DNA of 17,856 nt. Source: an uncultured Verrucomicrobiales bacterium (GTDB taxonomy: Bacteria > Verrucomicrobiota > Verrucomicrobiia > Verrucomicrobiales > Akkermansiaceae). A program made the position numbers and the translations under genes. Numbering within the stretch: the first letter of the stretch is position 1; the number at the start of each line of letters is the position of its first letter. The notes under the pieces were generated by a model. That model was not told the origin of the DNA, searched no databases, and was given only the letters and a program-made list of their open reading frames with translations. The stretch spans positions 1-17,856 of the forward strand of contig CALCWC010000068.1 of the NCBI GenBank assembly GCA_937905985.1. Reading direction: 5' to 3'. This document shows positions 7,407 to 14,906 of this stretch, in pieces.

Positions 7407-8713
7407 ATCTTGTATCTCTGGATTCTGGATGAAAATTCCTTGGGGAGCACGGCCTCCACAATCACGTCGTTGTCCTCGTACTCGGTGGAGAGCACCTTGC
7501 CGTCGCGGTGCATGATGGCGATGATGCGGCTTTCCGCCTGCGGGATGCGGTAGGTGGCACGCTCCACGCGCTCGGCGAGCACGCCCACGCATGCGTTGTA
7601 CAGCGTCTCCAGCCCCTGCTCCTTTACCACGCTCATGGGCAGGCTGGGGCAGTCCACCTTGGCGGCCAGCGCATCCAGCTGGGACTCGCGCTGGTCCTCC
7701 GGTATGAGGTCCACCTTGTTCCACACCACAATCATGGGCTTGTCATGCGCGCCCAGGCTCTCCAGCACTTCGCACGTGGTCTCGTAGTGGCGCAGCGCCT
7801 CGCGGTCGCTCGCATCCACCACCTGAATCAGGAAATCCGCCACCACGGCCTCCTCCAGCGTGGACTTGAAAGCCTCCACCAGGCGCGTGGGCAGGTTGCG
7901 GATGAAGCCCACCGTGTCCGTGAGCACCAGCGGCTGCCCGTCCGGCAGCTCAATCTTGCGGCTGGTGGTTTCCAGCGTGGCGAAAAGGATGTCCTTGGCA
8001 AGCACGCCCGCGCCCGTGCTCATGTTGAGCAGGGAGGACTTGCCGGCGTTGGTGTAGCCCACGATGGCAGCGGTGGGAATGCCTTGGCGCAGGCGCTCCT
8101 TGCGCTGGGTGGCGCGCTGGCGGCGCACGTTCTCCAGCTCGCTGCGGATAGCCTCGATGCGGTCGTGCGCCAGGCGGCGGTCCACCTCAATCTGCTTCTC
8201 GCCCTCGCCGCGTGCGGCGGCACCGCCGCCCTTGCCGCCGCCGGAGCCTCCGCGCTGGCGGTCCAGGTGCTTCCACATGCCGGCCATGCGCGGCAGGGCG
8301 TACTGCATGCGCGCCAAATCCACCTGCATCACGGCTTCGCGCGTGCGGGCACGCTGGGCGAAGATATCAAGGATGACCTCCTCCCTGTCCGCCACGGGCA
8401 CGCCCACTAGCTTCTCCCACTCGCGTTGCTGGGAGGGGCTGAGCAGGTTGTCGAAGATGAGCGCATCCGCGTCCATCTCCTCCACCCAGGCGTGTATTTC
8501 CTCCGCCTTGCCGATGCCGCAGATGTACTTGGCCTGGACCTCGCGGGTGAACTCCAGGCGGCTTCCGGCAATGCCGATGCCCAGGTTCTCCACCAGGTTC
8601 TCCAGCTCCGACAGGAGGGCCTCGCGCTCACGGCGCGACTCCCCGGGCATGCCGATGCTCACCAGCAGGGCACGCTCCAGCTTGTCCGGCTTCTCGCGTA
8701 TCTCGAATGACAT
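7403..8713 (-). CDS. hflX: GTPase HflX
   Basis: A 436-residue ribosome-associated GTPase of the Obg-HflX group, which in other bacteria splits stalled or stressed 70S ribosomes. The N-terminal domain contains the HflX pattern LSPSQQREWE (91-100) and VDLARMQYALPRMAGMW. A Gly-rich linker (155-168) precedes the coiled helical segment. The G domain shows G1 GYTNAGKSS (219-227), G3 DTVGF (266-270) and G4 NKVD (332-335). The start lies 3 bases after the stop of the small lipoprotein gene, with no Shine-Dalgarno, so it depends on the upstream gene for transcription and perhaps translation. Confidence 0.96.
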   Translation of the reverse strand: MSFEIREKPDKLERALLVSIGMPGESRREREALLSELENLVENLGIGIAGSRLEFTREVQAKYICGIGKAEEIHAWVEEMDADALIFDNLLSPSQQREWEKLVGVPVADREEVILDIFAQRARTREAVMQVDLARMQYALPRMAGMWKHLDRQRGGSGGGKGGGAAARGEGEKQIEVDRRLAHDRIEAIRSELENVRRQRATQRKERLRQGIPTAAIVGYTNAGKSSLLNMSTGAGVLAKDILFATLETTSRKIELPDGQPLVLTDTVGFIRNLPTRLVEAFKSTLEEAVVADFLIQVVDASDREALRHYETTCEVLESLGAHDKPMIVVWNKVDLIPEDQRESQLDALAAKVDCPSLPMSVVKEQGLETLYNACVGVLAERVERATYRIPQAESRIIAIMHRDGKVLSTEYEDNDVIVEAVLPKEFSSRIQRYKI

Positions 8714-8716
8714 CTA

Positions 8717-8854
8717 TCAATTGAATGAGCTGCTGGTTGTCACGGGCACATCCCGCAGGTAATCACTGTGGCTGGCGTGGCACGGGCATTCCCCGCAAGA
8801 GCTGAGCAATCCCATTCCCAACACGGCGGCCGTCATGAACGCAATCGTTTTCAT
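8717..8854 (-). CDS. Small Cys/His-rich lipoprotein (45 aa)
   Basis: A short exported peptide. Residues 1-19 are a signal (MKTIAFMTAAVLGMG), ending in a good lipobox LSSC with the lipidated Cys at 20. The mature part is only 26 residues and starts CGECPCHASH, that is C-x2-C-x-CH-x2-H, which looks like a metal- or heme-binding cluster, then a polar tail rich in Thr/Ser. I do not recognise a family. It is the promoter-proximal gene of the minus-strand operon, 3 bases ahead of hflX. The frame extends upstream to 8968, but the promoter and signal peptide favour the ATG at 8854. Confidence 0.7.
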   Translation of the reverse strand: MKTIAFMTAAVLGMGLLSSCGECPCHASHSDYLRDVPVTTSSSFN

Positions 8855-8863
8855 ATCTCGCCT

Positions 8864-8892
8864 ATTGAACCGCAACACGGCAGAGGAATCAA
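8864..8892 (-). promoter_or_regulatory. Promoter of the lipoprotein-hflX operon
   Basis: On the minus strand TTGATT (8892-8887) and TTCAAT (8869-8864) are 17 bases apart, each 4/6 to consensus. The -10 box ends 9 bases before the ATG at 8854, so a near-leaderless transcript is predicted. AGGCGAG between them is at best a poor Shine-Dalgarno. It diverges from the promoter at 8963-8991. Confidence 0.5.
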
Positions 8893-8962
8893 GCTTAAAG
8901 TGCTGCACGGCGGCATGTCGTTTCCCTTTGCCGGGTTCAGATTCGTGATTCGGGAAATTTCC

Positions 8963-8991
8963 TTGCAAGGGAAGCGCGTTTGCGCTAGGAT
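8963..8991 (+). promoter_or_regulatory. Promoter of STAS/DUF2851 operon
   Basis: TTGCAA (8963-8968) and TAGGAT (8986-8991) with a 17-base spacer. Transcription should start near 8998, leaving about 13 bases before the ATG at 9011. Confidence 0.65.
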
Positions 8992-9010
8992 GGCAGACGA
9001 CCTCATTGCC

Positions 9011-9556
9011 ATGTCAGAAACCTCCCTTCCCCACCACCGATTCGACGATTGCCTCTGGATACGCTGCGCCAACAGGGGCAGCTTCATGAACAGCCCCACG
9101 CTCAAGAGCCTGGCGGAAAGCTATCTGAATGACGGCGGCACCTGCGTGGTGGTGGACCTGGAGGTATGCCCTGGCGTGGACTCCACGTTCATGGGGACGC
9201 TGGCGGCGTTGGCGCACAAGATGCAGGCGGTGGGCGGCAAGGCCATGGTGGCCTCCCCCACGCAGCGGGCGCGCGCCGCCATGGAGAGCCTGGGGCTGGA
9301 CATGCTGATGGAAATCGACCCGCCGCACCCGTTCTGGGAGAACGATGTGCAAGAACGCCGCGAACAGTTGGTGGAGGTGGATACCGCAGCGGGAGAAAGG
9401 GAAACCGCTGCGCTCAGCGAGGTGGACCGCTCCCGCCACGTGCTGGAGGCCCACCAGACCCTGCGTGGCATGAACGAGAAAAACGACGAGACCTTTGGCT
9501 ACGTTTGCGAGACCCTGGAGGAGGATCTCAAGCGCAAGGAACAAGAGAACCATTGA
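9011..9556 (+). CDS. STAS-domain protein (anti-sigma-factor-antagonist-like)
   Basis: A 181-residue cytoplasmic protein. Residues 10-105 resemble a STAS domain: VVVDLEVCPGVDSTFMGTLAAL (46-67) matches the conserved strand-helix, with S58 at the position phosphorylated in SpoIIAA/RsbV-type proteins. Residues 108-181 are a charged, probably helical extension not found in minimal antagonists. In regulated systems such a protein releases a sigma factor or controls a transporter or phosphatase, but no kinase or sigma gene is adjacent here. The ATG at 8990 is rejected because it lies within the -10 box. The DUF2851 gene follows 9 bases after the stop. Confidence 0.75.
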   Translation: MSETSLPHHRFDDCLWIRCANRGSFMNSPTLKSLAESYLNDGGTCVVVDLEVCPGVDSTFMGTLAALAHKMQAVGGKAMVASPTQRARAAMESLGLDMLMEIDPPHPFWENDVQERREQLVEVDTAAGERETAALSEVDRSRHVLEAHQTLRGMNEKNDETFGYVCETLEEDLKRKEQENH

Positions 9557-9565
9557 CAACCCACC

Positions 9566-10954
9566 ATGCCCGCCGACAGACAGAGGGCGGCGGCAGCCTA
9601 CGGCGACCTGCTGCACCGTGTGTTTCCCGCCATGGCGGCGGGAGAGGACACGGAGCCCGCGCCGAAGGTGCCGGAAATGGAACTGCAGGCGCTGTGGGGG
9701 GCCGGCATGCTGGGCATGGGCGGGGAGACGCGCGGGCACGGCACCGTGCGCATCTTGGATTTCGGCGAGTGGAACCGCTGCGCCGGGCCGGATTTCCTGA
9801 ACGCGGAGATAGAGCTCAACGGCGTGCGCCGGCGCGGCGACATTGAGCTGGACCCCACCGCGCAGGACTGGGAACACCACGGCCACGGCGCCAATCCCGG
9901 CTTCAACAAGGTGGTGCTGCACGTGGTGTTCAAGGAGCCGCCGCACGGCTGGTACACACGCAACTCCCTGCACAGGGAGGTTCCCGTCCTCACCATTGCG
10001 GAGGACGTGTGGCGGAACGCCGCAGGCATGCCGCGCCAAGCGGACAACCCCGAGACAGAACGCTGCCGCGAGCCGCTGCGCCAGATGGACGCGGCGGAGA
10101 TTGCCGGCCTGCTGCAGGCGGCGGCCGCGCACCGGCTGGAGCACAAGCGGCACCTCTTCCGCGCCAAGGCGGAGCATCTGGGGCTGCGGCAGACGTGGTT
10201 CGAGGCCTGGGCGGAAACGCTGGGCTACTCCGCCAACAAGGTGGCCATGCAGATGCTCGCGCGGCGCGCACCGCTCGCCCGGCTCGGCAAGCAGGCGGAA
10301 TCCATCCTCTTCGGCACGGCGGGCTTCCTGGTGCCCGTGCTTCCGGCACGCACATCCGCCGATGCGCGCGCATACCACCGCCGCGTGTGGGATTCCTGGT
10401 GGGTCCTGCGCGAGCGGTACGAGCTGGCGGACCCGCACAACCTGCCGTGGGTGCTCTCGCCCGTGCGCCCGCTCAACCACCCGCAGCGCCGCGTGGCCGC
10501 CCTGGCGGAAAGCGCCATGCGCTGGTCCCAGATTGAGCCCAACCTGAACGTGGCGCGGGCCAAGACGCTCGCCAAGGTGCTCGGCGCCATTTCCCATCCG
10601 TACTGGGATACCCACTGCACCCTGCCTTCCGCCCCCATGCCCCGCAAATCCGCCCTGGTGGGCAAGCAGCGCATCACGGATTTCCTCACCAACCACGTCT
10701 ACGCGCAGGATGATTCACCCGCCGCATGGGCATCCTACCTCGCCCTGCCGGGCGGCGCGCCCGCATCACGCATTGCGCGCACCGCGCAACGCCTCTTCGG
10801 CGAGCGCGGGGATTTGGCCTCCCTGCTCTCCCTGAGCTACGCGCACCAGGCCCTACTGCAAATCGAGGCCGACTTCTGCGCGGCGCAGCCGTGTGCAGAA
10901 TGCCTGTTCCCGCGCCAGCTCTGCCAATGGCGCATGCCCGCCTGCCGGAGGTAA
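9566..10954 (+). CDS. DUF2851 family protein
   Basis: A 462-residue cytoplasmic protein of unknown function. Residues 60-121 carry the family core: GEWNRCAGPDFLNAEIEL, GDIELDPTAQDWEHHGH and KVVLHVV. These acidic and His residues on a beta-rich fold recall a nuclease or hydrolase site, but no activity is established to my knowledge. The C-terminus has a Cys cluster (FCAAQPCAECLFP and QLC within the last 26 residues) that could bind zinc. It is co-transcribed with the STAS gene. The family is common in Bacteroidota and Verrucomicrobiota, a clue to the host. It converges with fabG, leaving 18 bases between stops. Confidence 0.85.
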   Translation: MPADRQRAAAAYGDLLHRVFPAMAAGEDTEPAPKVPEMELQALWGAGMLGMGGETRGHGTVRILDFGEWNRCAGPDFLNAEIELNGVRRRGDIELDPTAQDWEHHGHGANPGFNKVVLHVVFKEPPHGWYTRNSLHREVPVLTIAEDVWRNAAGMPRQADNPETERCREPLRQMDAAEIAGLLQAAAAHRLEHKRHLFRAKAEHLGLRQTWFEAWAETLGYSANKVAMQMLARRAPLARLGKQAESILFGTAGFLVPVLPARTSADARAYHRRVWDSWWVLRERYELADPHNLPWVLSPVRPLNHPQRRVAALAESAMRWSQIEPNLNVARAKTLAKVLGAISHPYWDTHCTLPSAPMPRKSALVGKQRITDFLTNHVYAQDDSPAAWASYLALPGGAPASRIARTAQRLFGERGDLASLLSLSYAHQALLQIEADFCAAQPCAECLFPRQLCQWRMPACRR

Positions 10955-10972
10955 CCGCCCCCGGCGGCAACG

Positions 10973-11719
10973 TCACATGCTCATGCCGCCATCGCAGGCC
11001 AGCACCTGGCCGGTGATGTAGCGCGCGCCATCCGATGCCAGGAAGAGCGCACACTCGGCCACGTCCTCTGGCTCCGCTATGCAGCCCAGCGGAATGCGGC
11101 GCAGGATTTCCTCGCGTGCACTTTCGGGTATGGACTGGGTCATTTCCGTGCCGATAAAGCCGGGGGCAATGGCGTTGACGGTCACCTTGCGCCCGGCAAT
11201 TTCCTTGGCCAGGGATTTGGTGAAACCAATGATGCCGGCCTTGGAGGCGGCGTAGTTGGCCTGTCCGGCGTTGCCGCCCAGCCCCACCACGGAGCTGATG
11301 TTGATGATGCGCCCGGCGGGGCTCTTCATCAGCGTGCGCATCAGCGCCTTGCAGGCCAGGAACACGCTCTTCAGGTTGGTGTTGAGCACGGTGTCCCAGT
11401 CCTCCTCCTTCATGCGCATCAGCAGGCCGTCGCGCGTAATGCCGGCATTGTTCACCAGAATGTCGATGTTCGGGAACGCTGCCAAAATGTTCTTTGCACA
11501 TTCCTCCACGGCTGCCGAGGTTGCCACATCGCACGCCATGGCCGTGCAACTGCCGGGATATTCGGCGTTGATCGCATCTGCCGCGGCCCCGCACGATTCC
11601 GCGCGACGGGAGATGAGTATCACATGCGCCCCCTCCGCCGCAAACAGCCGGGCTATCGCCCGCCCTATGCCGCGTCCCGCGCCTGTAACTACCGCCGTTT
11701 TGCCTGCTAACTTATCCAT
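10973..11719 (-). CDS. fabG: 3-oxoacyl-ACP reductase FabG
   Basis: A 248-residue short-chain dehydrogenase that reduces 3-oxoacyl-ACP with NADPH in fatty-acid elongation. It shows the cofactor motif TGAGRGIG (12-19), NNAG (90-93), N114, and the catalytic S143, Y156 and K160 (YAASK). Length and the ending ACDGGMSM match FabG closely; another SDR role is unlikely but not excluded, because no other fab gene is adjacent. The start at 11719 agrees with the family N-terminus and with the promoter position. Confidence 0.92.
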   Translation of the reverse strand: MDKLAGKTAVVTGAGRGIGRAIARLFAAEGAHVILISRRAESCGAAADAINAEYPGSCTAMACDVATSAAVEECAKNILAAFPNIDILVNNAGITRDGLLMRMKEEDWDTVLNTNLKSVFLACKALMRTLMKSPAGRIINISSVVGLGGNAGQANYAASKAGIIGFTKSLAKEIAGRKVTVNAIAPGFIGTEMTQSIPESAREEILRRIPLGCIAEPEDVAECALFLASDGARYITGQVLACDGGMSM

Positions 11720-11727
11720 AAGCCTGC

Positions 11728-11756
11728 ATTTTACACAAAACCCCTTCTCTTGGCAA
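11728..11756 (-). promoter_or_regulatory. Promoter of fabG, leaderless
   Basis: On the minus strand TTGCCA (11756-11751), 17 bases, then TAAAAT (11733-11728). The -10 box ends 8 bases before the fabG ATG, the same geometry as at pheA, so the mRNA should begin at or within two bases of the start codon. No Shine-Dalgarno is present. Confidence 0.7.
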
Positions 11757-11801
11757 GCCTCTCGCTTAAATCTCCATCAATGAAATTTCACTTCTACCCG
11801 C

Positions 11802-11858
11802 ATTTTCGCCGAATATAGCGGCATTTTGCCGCAGGAACACGGCATAATCGGCGAAAAT
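11802..11858. promoter_or_regulatory. Nested inverted repeat upstream of mreB promoter
   Basis: ATTTTCGCCGA (11802-11812) and TCGGCGAAAAT (11848-11858) form a perfect 11-bp inverted repeat. Inside, GCGGCA-TTT-TGCCGC (11818-11832) forms a second perfect stem. The element ends 3 bp before the -35 box of mreB, in the spacer divergent to fabG. It is a candidate operator or cruciform. There is no T-run to suggest a terminator, and no upstream gene reads into it. Confidence 0.6.
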
Positions 11859-11861
11859 CAG

Positions 11862-11890
11862 TTGACATGAGGCGCGCAGATGCTTATAAT
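11862..11890 (+). promoter_or_regulatory. Consensus promoter of mreB
   Basis: TTGACA (11862-11867), 17 bases, TATAAT (11885-11890): a perfect sigma70 match, so very strong unless repressed. The start should be near 11897, giving a leader of about 107 bases. That leader contains the hairpin CCCGCG-TTGT-CGCGGG (11924-11939) and lacks a Shine-Dalgarno before the ATG at 12004. Confidence 0.9.
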
Positions 11891-12003
11891 ACGCGCAGGT
11901 GCGTGTCGCGCGGGCGGCATGCTCCCGCGTTGTCGCGGGCGCGTATGGGCGCATGCGGCAGGCAGCCCGACCCGCAGAAAAGTTTACAGCCGATTCTCAC
12001 TCC

Positions 12004-13026
12004 ATGTTCCGCTTCTTCAAGAACCTTGCAAAGATGTTCACCTACGACATCGGCATTGATCTTGGCACCGCCAACACGCTGGTCTACATCAAGGACCAGG
12101 GTATTGTGCTGCGGGAGCCTTCCGTGGTGGCCATGCAGGGCGACCAGGTGAAGGCGGTGGGTGAAGAGGCCAAGCGCATGGTGGGTCGCACGCCGGGCAG
12201 CGTGGTGGCCATCCGCCCCCTCAAGGAAGGCGTGATAGCCGACTTTGTGGTGGCGCACCAAATGCTCAACTACTTCATCCGCAAGGCACGCCACAAGCGC
12301 AGCCTGCGCGGGCCGCGCGTGCTCATCGCCCACCCCTCCGGCATCACCGAGGTGGAGCGCCACGCCATCGAAGTTTCCGCCTACAACGCCGGCGCCATCC
12401 GCGTGCGCCTGGTGGAGGAGCCCATGGCCGCCGCACTCGGCGTCGGCCTCCCCGTCTCCGAACCTGTGGGCAACATGATTGTCGACATCGGCGGTGGTAC
12501 CACCGAGGTCGCCATCATCTCCCTTTCAGGCATCGTCTACAGCCAATCTGAGAAGTGCGGCGGCGATGCACTGGATGACTCCATCACCCGCCACATGCTC
12601 TCCGCCCACAACCTGCTTGTGGGGCCGCGCACGGCGGAGGAAATCAAGATACGGGTCGGTTCTGCACATCCCCTGCGGCAAGAGCTGCAGATGGAGGTGA
12701 AGGGCCGGGACCGGGGTAGCGGTCTCCCCAAGACCGTCACCGTGCGCTCCGAGGAAATCCGAGAAGCGCTCAAGGACAAGTTCGACATCATTCTCAATGC
12801 CGTGAGGCAGACGCTGGACCATTGCCCGCCGGAACTGGCGAGCGACCTGTACGACAGGGGCATCGTGGTGGCCGGTGGCGGCGCGCTGATACGCGGCATT
12901 GCGGATTTGCTGCATGAGGAAACGCAACTGCCCATCGTGATAGCGGAGGACCCGCTGAGCGCGGTGGCAGAGGGAACGGGCAAGTTCCTGCAGGAATCAG
13001 ATGCAGTGTTCGATGCGTACGACTAA
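12004..13026 (+). CDS. mreB: Rod-shape-determining actin homologue MreB
   Basis: A 340-residue actin-fold ATPase that polymerises under the inner membrane and guides lateral wall synthesis. Motifs are phosphate-1 DLGTANTLVY (19-28), the EPSVVA segment (38-43), VEEPMAAALG (137-146), phosphate-2 DIGGGTTEVA (161-170) and the C-terminal GGGALIRG adenosine motif. The N-terminal MFRFFKNLAKMF is amphipathic, as in membrane-binding MreBs. The frame is open back to 11899, but conservation begins at the ATG at 12004. No mreC or mreD follows; the next gene is rng, which in E. coli also lies in the mre cluster. Confidence 0.97.
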   Translation: MFRFFKNLAKMFTYDIGIDLGTANTLVYIKDQGIVLREPSVVAMQGDQVKAVGEEAKRMVGRTPGSVVAIRPLKEGVIADFVVAHQMLNYFIRKARHKRSLRGPRVLIAHPSGITEVERHAIEVSAYNAGAIRVRLVEEPMAAALGVGLPVSEPVGNMIVDIGGGTTEVAIISLSGIVYSQSEKCGGDALDDSITRHMLSAHNLLVGPRTAEEIKIRVGSAHPLRQELQMEVKGRDRGSGLPKTVTVRSEEIREALKDKFDIILNAVRQTLDHCPPELASDLYDRGIVVAGGGALIRGIADLLHEETQLPIVIAEDPLSAVAEGTGKFLQESDAVFDAYD

Positions 13027-13037
13027 CCTGCAGCCGC

Positions 13038-13143
13038 GCCGGGTTCGGCAAGCCCGGCACGGAGGGAGGGGCTCTGCCCGCGCCGGGGTGAAACCCGGTC
13101 GGCACCTGAGCCGCTAGGAGTACGTGCCGCCCCGGCAAGGCGG
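13038..13143 (+). other. GC-rich hairpin cluster between mreB and rng
   Basis: Four possible stems lie in 106 bases: GCCGGG/CCCGGC (13038-13058, extendable by a G-U and an A-U pair), CCGGG/CCCGG (13083-13098), CGGCAC/GTGCCG (13100-13129) and CCGCC/GGCGG (13127-13143). The last two share bases 13127-13129 and so exclude each other. There is no T-run. The cluster may stabilise or process the mreB 3' end, or regulate read-through into rng. I match it to no known RNA family. Confidence 0.4.
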
Positions 13144-13182
13144 TATGCGCGCTTTCCCACGGTGCAACACCAAACCAAACAG

Positions 13183-13188
13183 TATAAC
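13183..13188 (+). promoter_or_regulatory. Possible -10 box for rng
   Basis: TATAAC (13183-13188) lies 19 bases before the rng ATG, the same distance as in the STAS promoter, but the -35 position (13160-13165, CGGTGC) is poor. Transcription from mreB may also reach rng. Confidence 0.3.
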
Positions 13189-13207
13189 CTTGTCAATTAT
13201 TTCAAAG

Positions 13208-14800
13208 ATGATTAACACAGTGAAGCACCTCTTCGGGTTCGGACAATGCAACCCGATGGAGGGAAACACCATCGTGATCAATGCAGAAAAGCTGGAGCGC
13301 CGCGCCGCCCTGTTGGAGGACGGCGTGCTCGAGGAATACAGCATTGAGCGCGAGGGTGAAGACAACATCGTGGGCGGTATCTTCAAGGGCCGTGTCAAGA
13401 ACATCGAACCCGGCCTGAAGGCCATGTTCGTGGACATCGGCTATGAGAAAAACGCATTCCTCCACTTCTGGGATGCGCTCCCCCTGGCACTCGACTCCTC
13501 GCTGGAGGAAATCCAGAAGGAGGGCCGCCCACGCAAGCAGCAGAAGAAAATCAGCTCCAAGGACATCCCCGACATCTACCCCATCGGCTCCGACATCATG
13601 GTGCAGGTCACCAAGGGGCCCATCAGCTCCAAGGGGCCGCGCGTCACCACCAACATCTCCCTGGCCGGGCGCTACATCGTGCTGATGCCGTTCACGGACC
13701 AGTTCGGCATCTCTCGCAAGATAGACGACCCGAAGGAGCGCCAGCGCCTGCGCCAGATTGTGCAGAAGCTCAACGTGCCGGAAGGCATGGGCATCATCAT
13801 GCGCACGGTGGCGCAGGGCCAGCGCTTCCGCCACTTTGTGCGTGACCTGGCCATGCTGCTGGAGCAGTGGCGCGGCGTGGAGGAGAAGTTCAACACCCAG
13901 CCCACCGCCACCTGCGTGTACCGCGAGCCCGACCTGGTGGAACGCACCGCGCGCGACTTCCTCACCGACAACGTGGACTACATCGTCTGCGACAACAAGG
14001 AGACCACCGAGCGCATGCAGGAAATCGCCGGCAAGATTTCCCGCCGCGCCAAGCGCCGCATCCAGTACCTGCCCACCACCCTGCCCATCTTCGAGGAGCT
14101 CGGCGTGGAGAAGCAGATTAAGGAGGCCTTCCAGCGCCAGGTGCTCCTGCCCTGCGGCGGCTATCTCGTCATTGACGAAACAGAGGCCCTCATCGCCATC
14201 GATATCAACACCGGCCGCAACAAGGGCAACAAGGACCTGGACAAGACCATTCTGGAAACCAACCTGGAATCCGCGCGTGAAATCGCACGCCAGCTCCGCC
14301 TGCGCAACATCGGCGGTCTCGTGGTGGTGGACTTCATCGACATGCGCCACCGCAAGGACCAGATGGCCGTCTACAAGGCCATGAAGGACGCCCTGAAGCG
14401 TGACAAGGCCAAGACCCAGGTGATGCAGATCACGCCCATCGGCCTGATGGAAATGACGCGCCAGCGCATCAACGAATCCCTGCTGGACTTCGTGAACGAC
14501 CACTGCCCGTACTGCCACGGCCGCGGCCGCATCAAGAGCGTGATGACCATGAGCGTGGAGATTCAGCGCCAGCTCAAGTCCACCATCCAGCGCTACCACG
14601 AGAAGGTGGGGGACATGGTTGTGGTGGTCAACAGCGATGTGCTCTCGCGTTTCAAGAACGAGGACGCCAACCTCCTGATGGAGCTGGAGCGCCAGTGCTC
14701 CGGCCGCCTCATCTTCCGCAGCGACCCCTCCATCCACCGCGAGGCCTTCGCCATTGTGGACCCCCGCACCAACAAGGCCCTCTACAAAGTCAACATGTAA
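13208..14800 (+). CDS. rng: Ribonuclease E/G family endoribonuclease
   Basis: A 530-residue RNase of RNase G size, lacking the long degradosome scaffold tail of E. coli RNase E. An N-terminal S1 domain (VGGIFKGRVKNIEPGLKAMFVDIGYEKNAFL) is interrupted by a basic insert of about 35 residues (91-125, including GRPRKQQKK). The DNase I-like catalytic core has DINTGRN (332-338) and DFIDM (375-379), whose aspartates bind Mg. The zinc link is CPYCHG (433-438). It cuts single-stranded AU-rich RNA in rRNA maturation and mRNA decay. The start at 13208 is the first ATG that keeps the family N-terminus, with no Shine-Dalgarno; a start at 13124 is less likely. Confidence 0.93.
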   Translation: MINTVKHLFGFGQCNPMEGNTIVINAEKLERRAALLEDGVLEEYSIEREGEDNIVGGIFKGRVKNIEPGLKAMFVDIGYEKNAFLHFWDALPLALDSSLEEIQKEGRPRKQQKKISSKDIPDIYPIGSDIMVQVTKGPISSKGPRVTTNISLAGRYIVLMPFTDQFGISRKIDDPKERQRLRQIVQKLNVPEGMGIIMRTVAQGQRFRHFVRDLAMLLEQWRGVEEKFNTQPTATCVYREPDLVERTARDFLTDNVDYIVCDNKETTERMQEIAGKISRRAKRRIQYLPTTLPIFEELGVEKQIKEAFQRQVLLPCGGYLVIDETEALIAIDINTGRNKGNKDLDKTILETNLESAREIARQLRLRNIGGLVVVDFIDMRHRKDQMAVYKAMKDALKRDKAKTQVMQITPIGLMEMTRQRINESLLDFVNDHCPYCHGRGRIKSVMTMSVEIQRQLKSTIQRYHEKVGDMVVVVNSDVLSRFKNEDANLLMELERQCSGRLIFRSDPSIHREAFAIVDPRTNKALYKVNM

Positions 14801-14824
14801 CGCGCACGCGTGCGTACGCTTTCA

Positions 14825-14864
14825 AAGCCCATCCGGCCTTCCGCCGGGTGGGCTTGCTTTTTTT
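14825..14864 (+). terminator. Intrinsic terminator after rng
   Basis: AAGCCCATCCGGC (14825-14837) pairs with GCCGGGTGGGCTT (14843-14855) through 13 pairs including one G-U, around a CTTCC loop, followed by a 7-T run (14858-14864). It lies 25 bases past the rng stop and is the only textbook terminator in the window. Confidence 0.92.
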
Positions 14865-14906
14865 ACACAAAAAGGGTGAATTCCCGCTCATAAGGGGTAG
14901 AGGAGC

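Noticed and set aside
8990..8992. Upstream ATG as start of the STAS gene
   Set aside because: It overlaps the -10 box (8986-8991), so it would not be transcribed from that promoter; the ATG at 9011 fits better.
13100..13143. tRNA-like or small RNA gene between mreB and rng
   Set aside because: The stems do not form a cloverleaf and no anticodon arm or T-loop sequence is present; kept only as a hairpin cluster.
13202..14737. Long minus-strand open frame (511 codons)
   Set aside because: Antisense to rng; His/Val/Leu-rich, mirrors the codon bias of the real gene.
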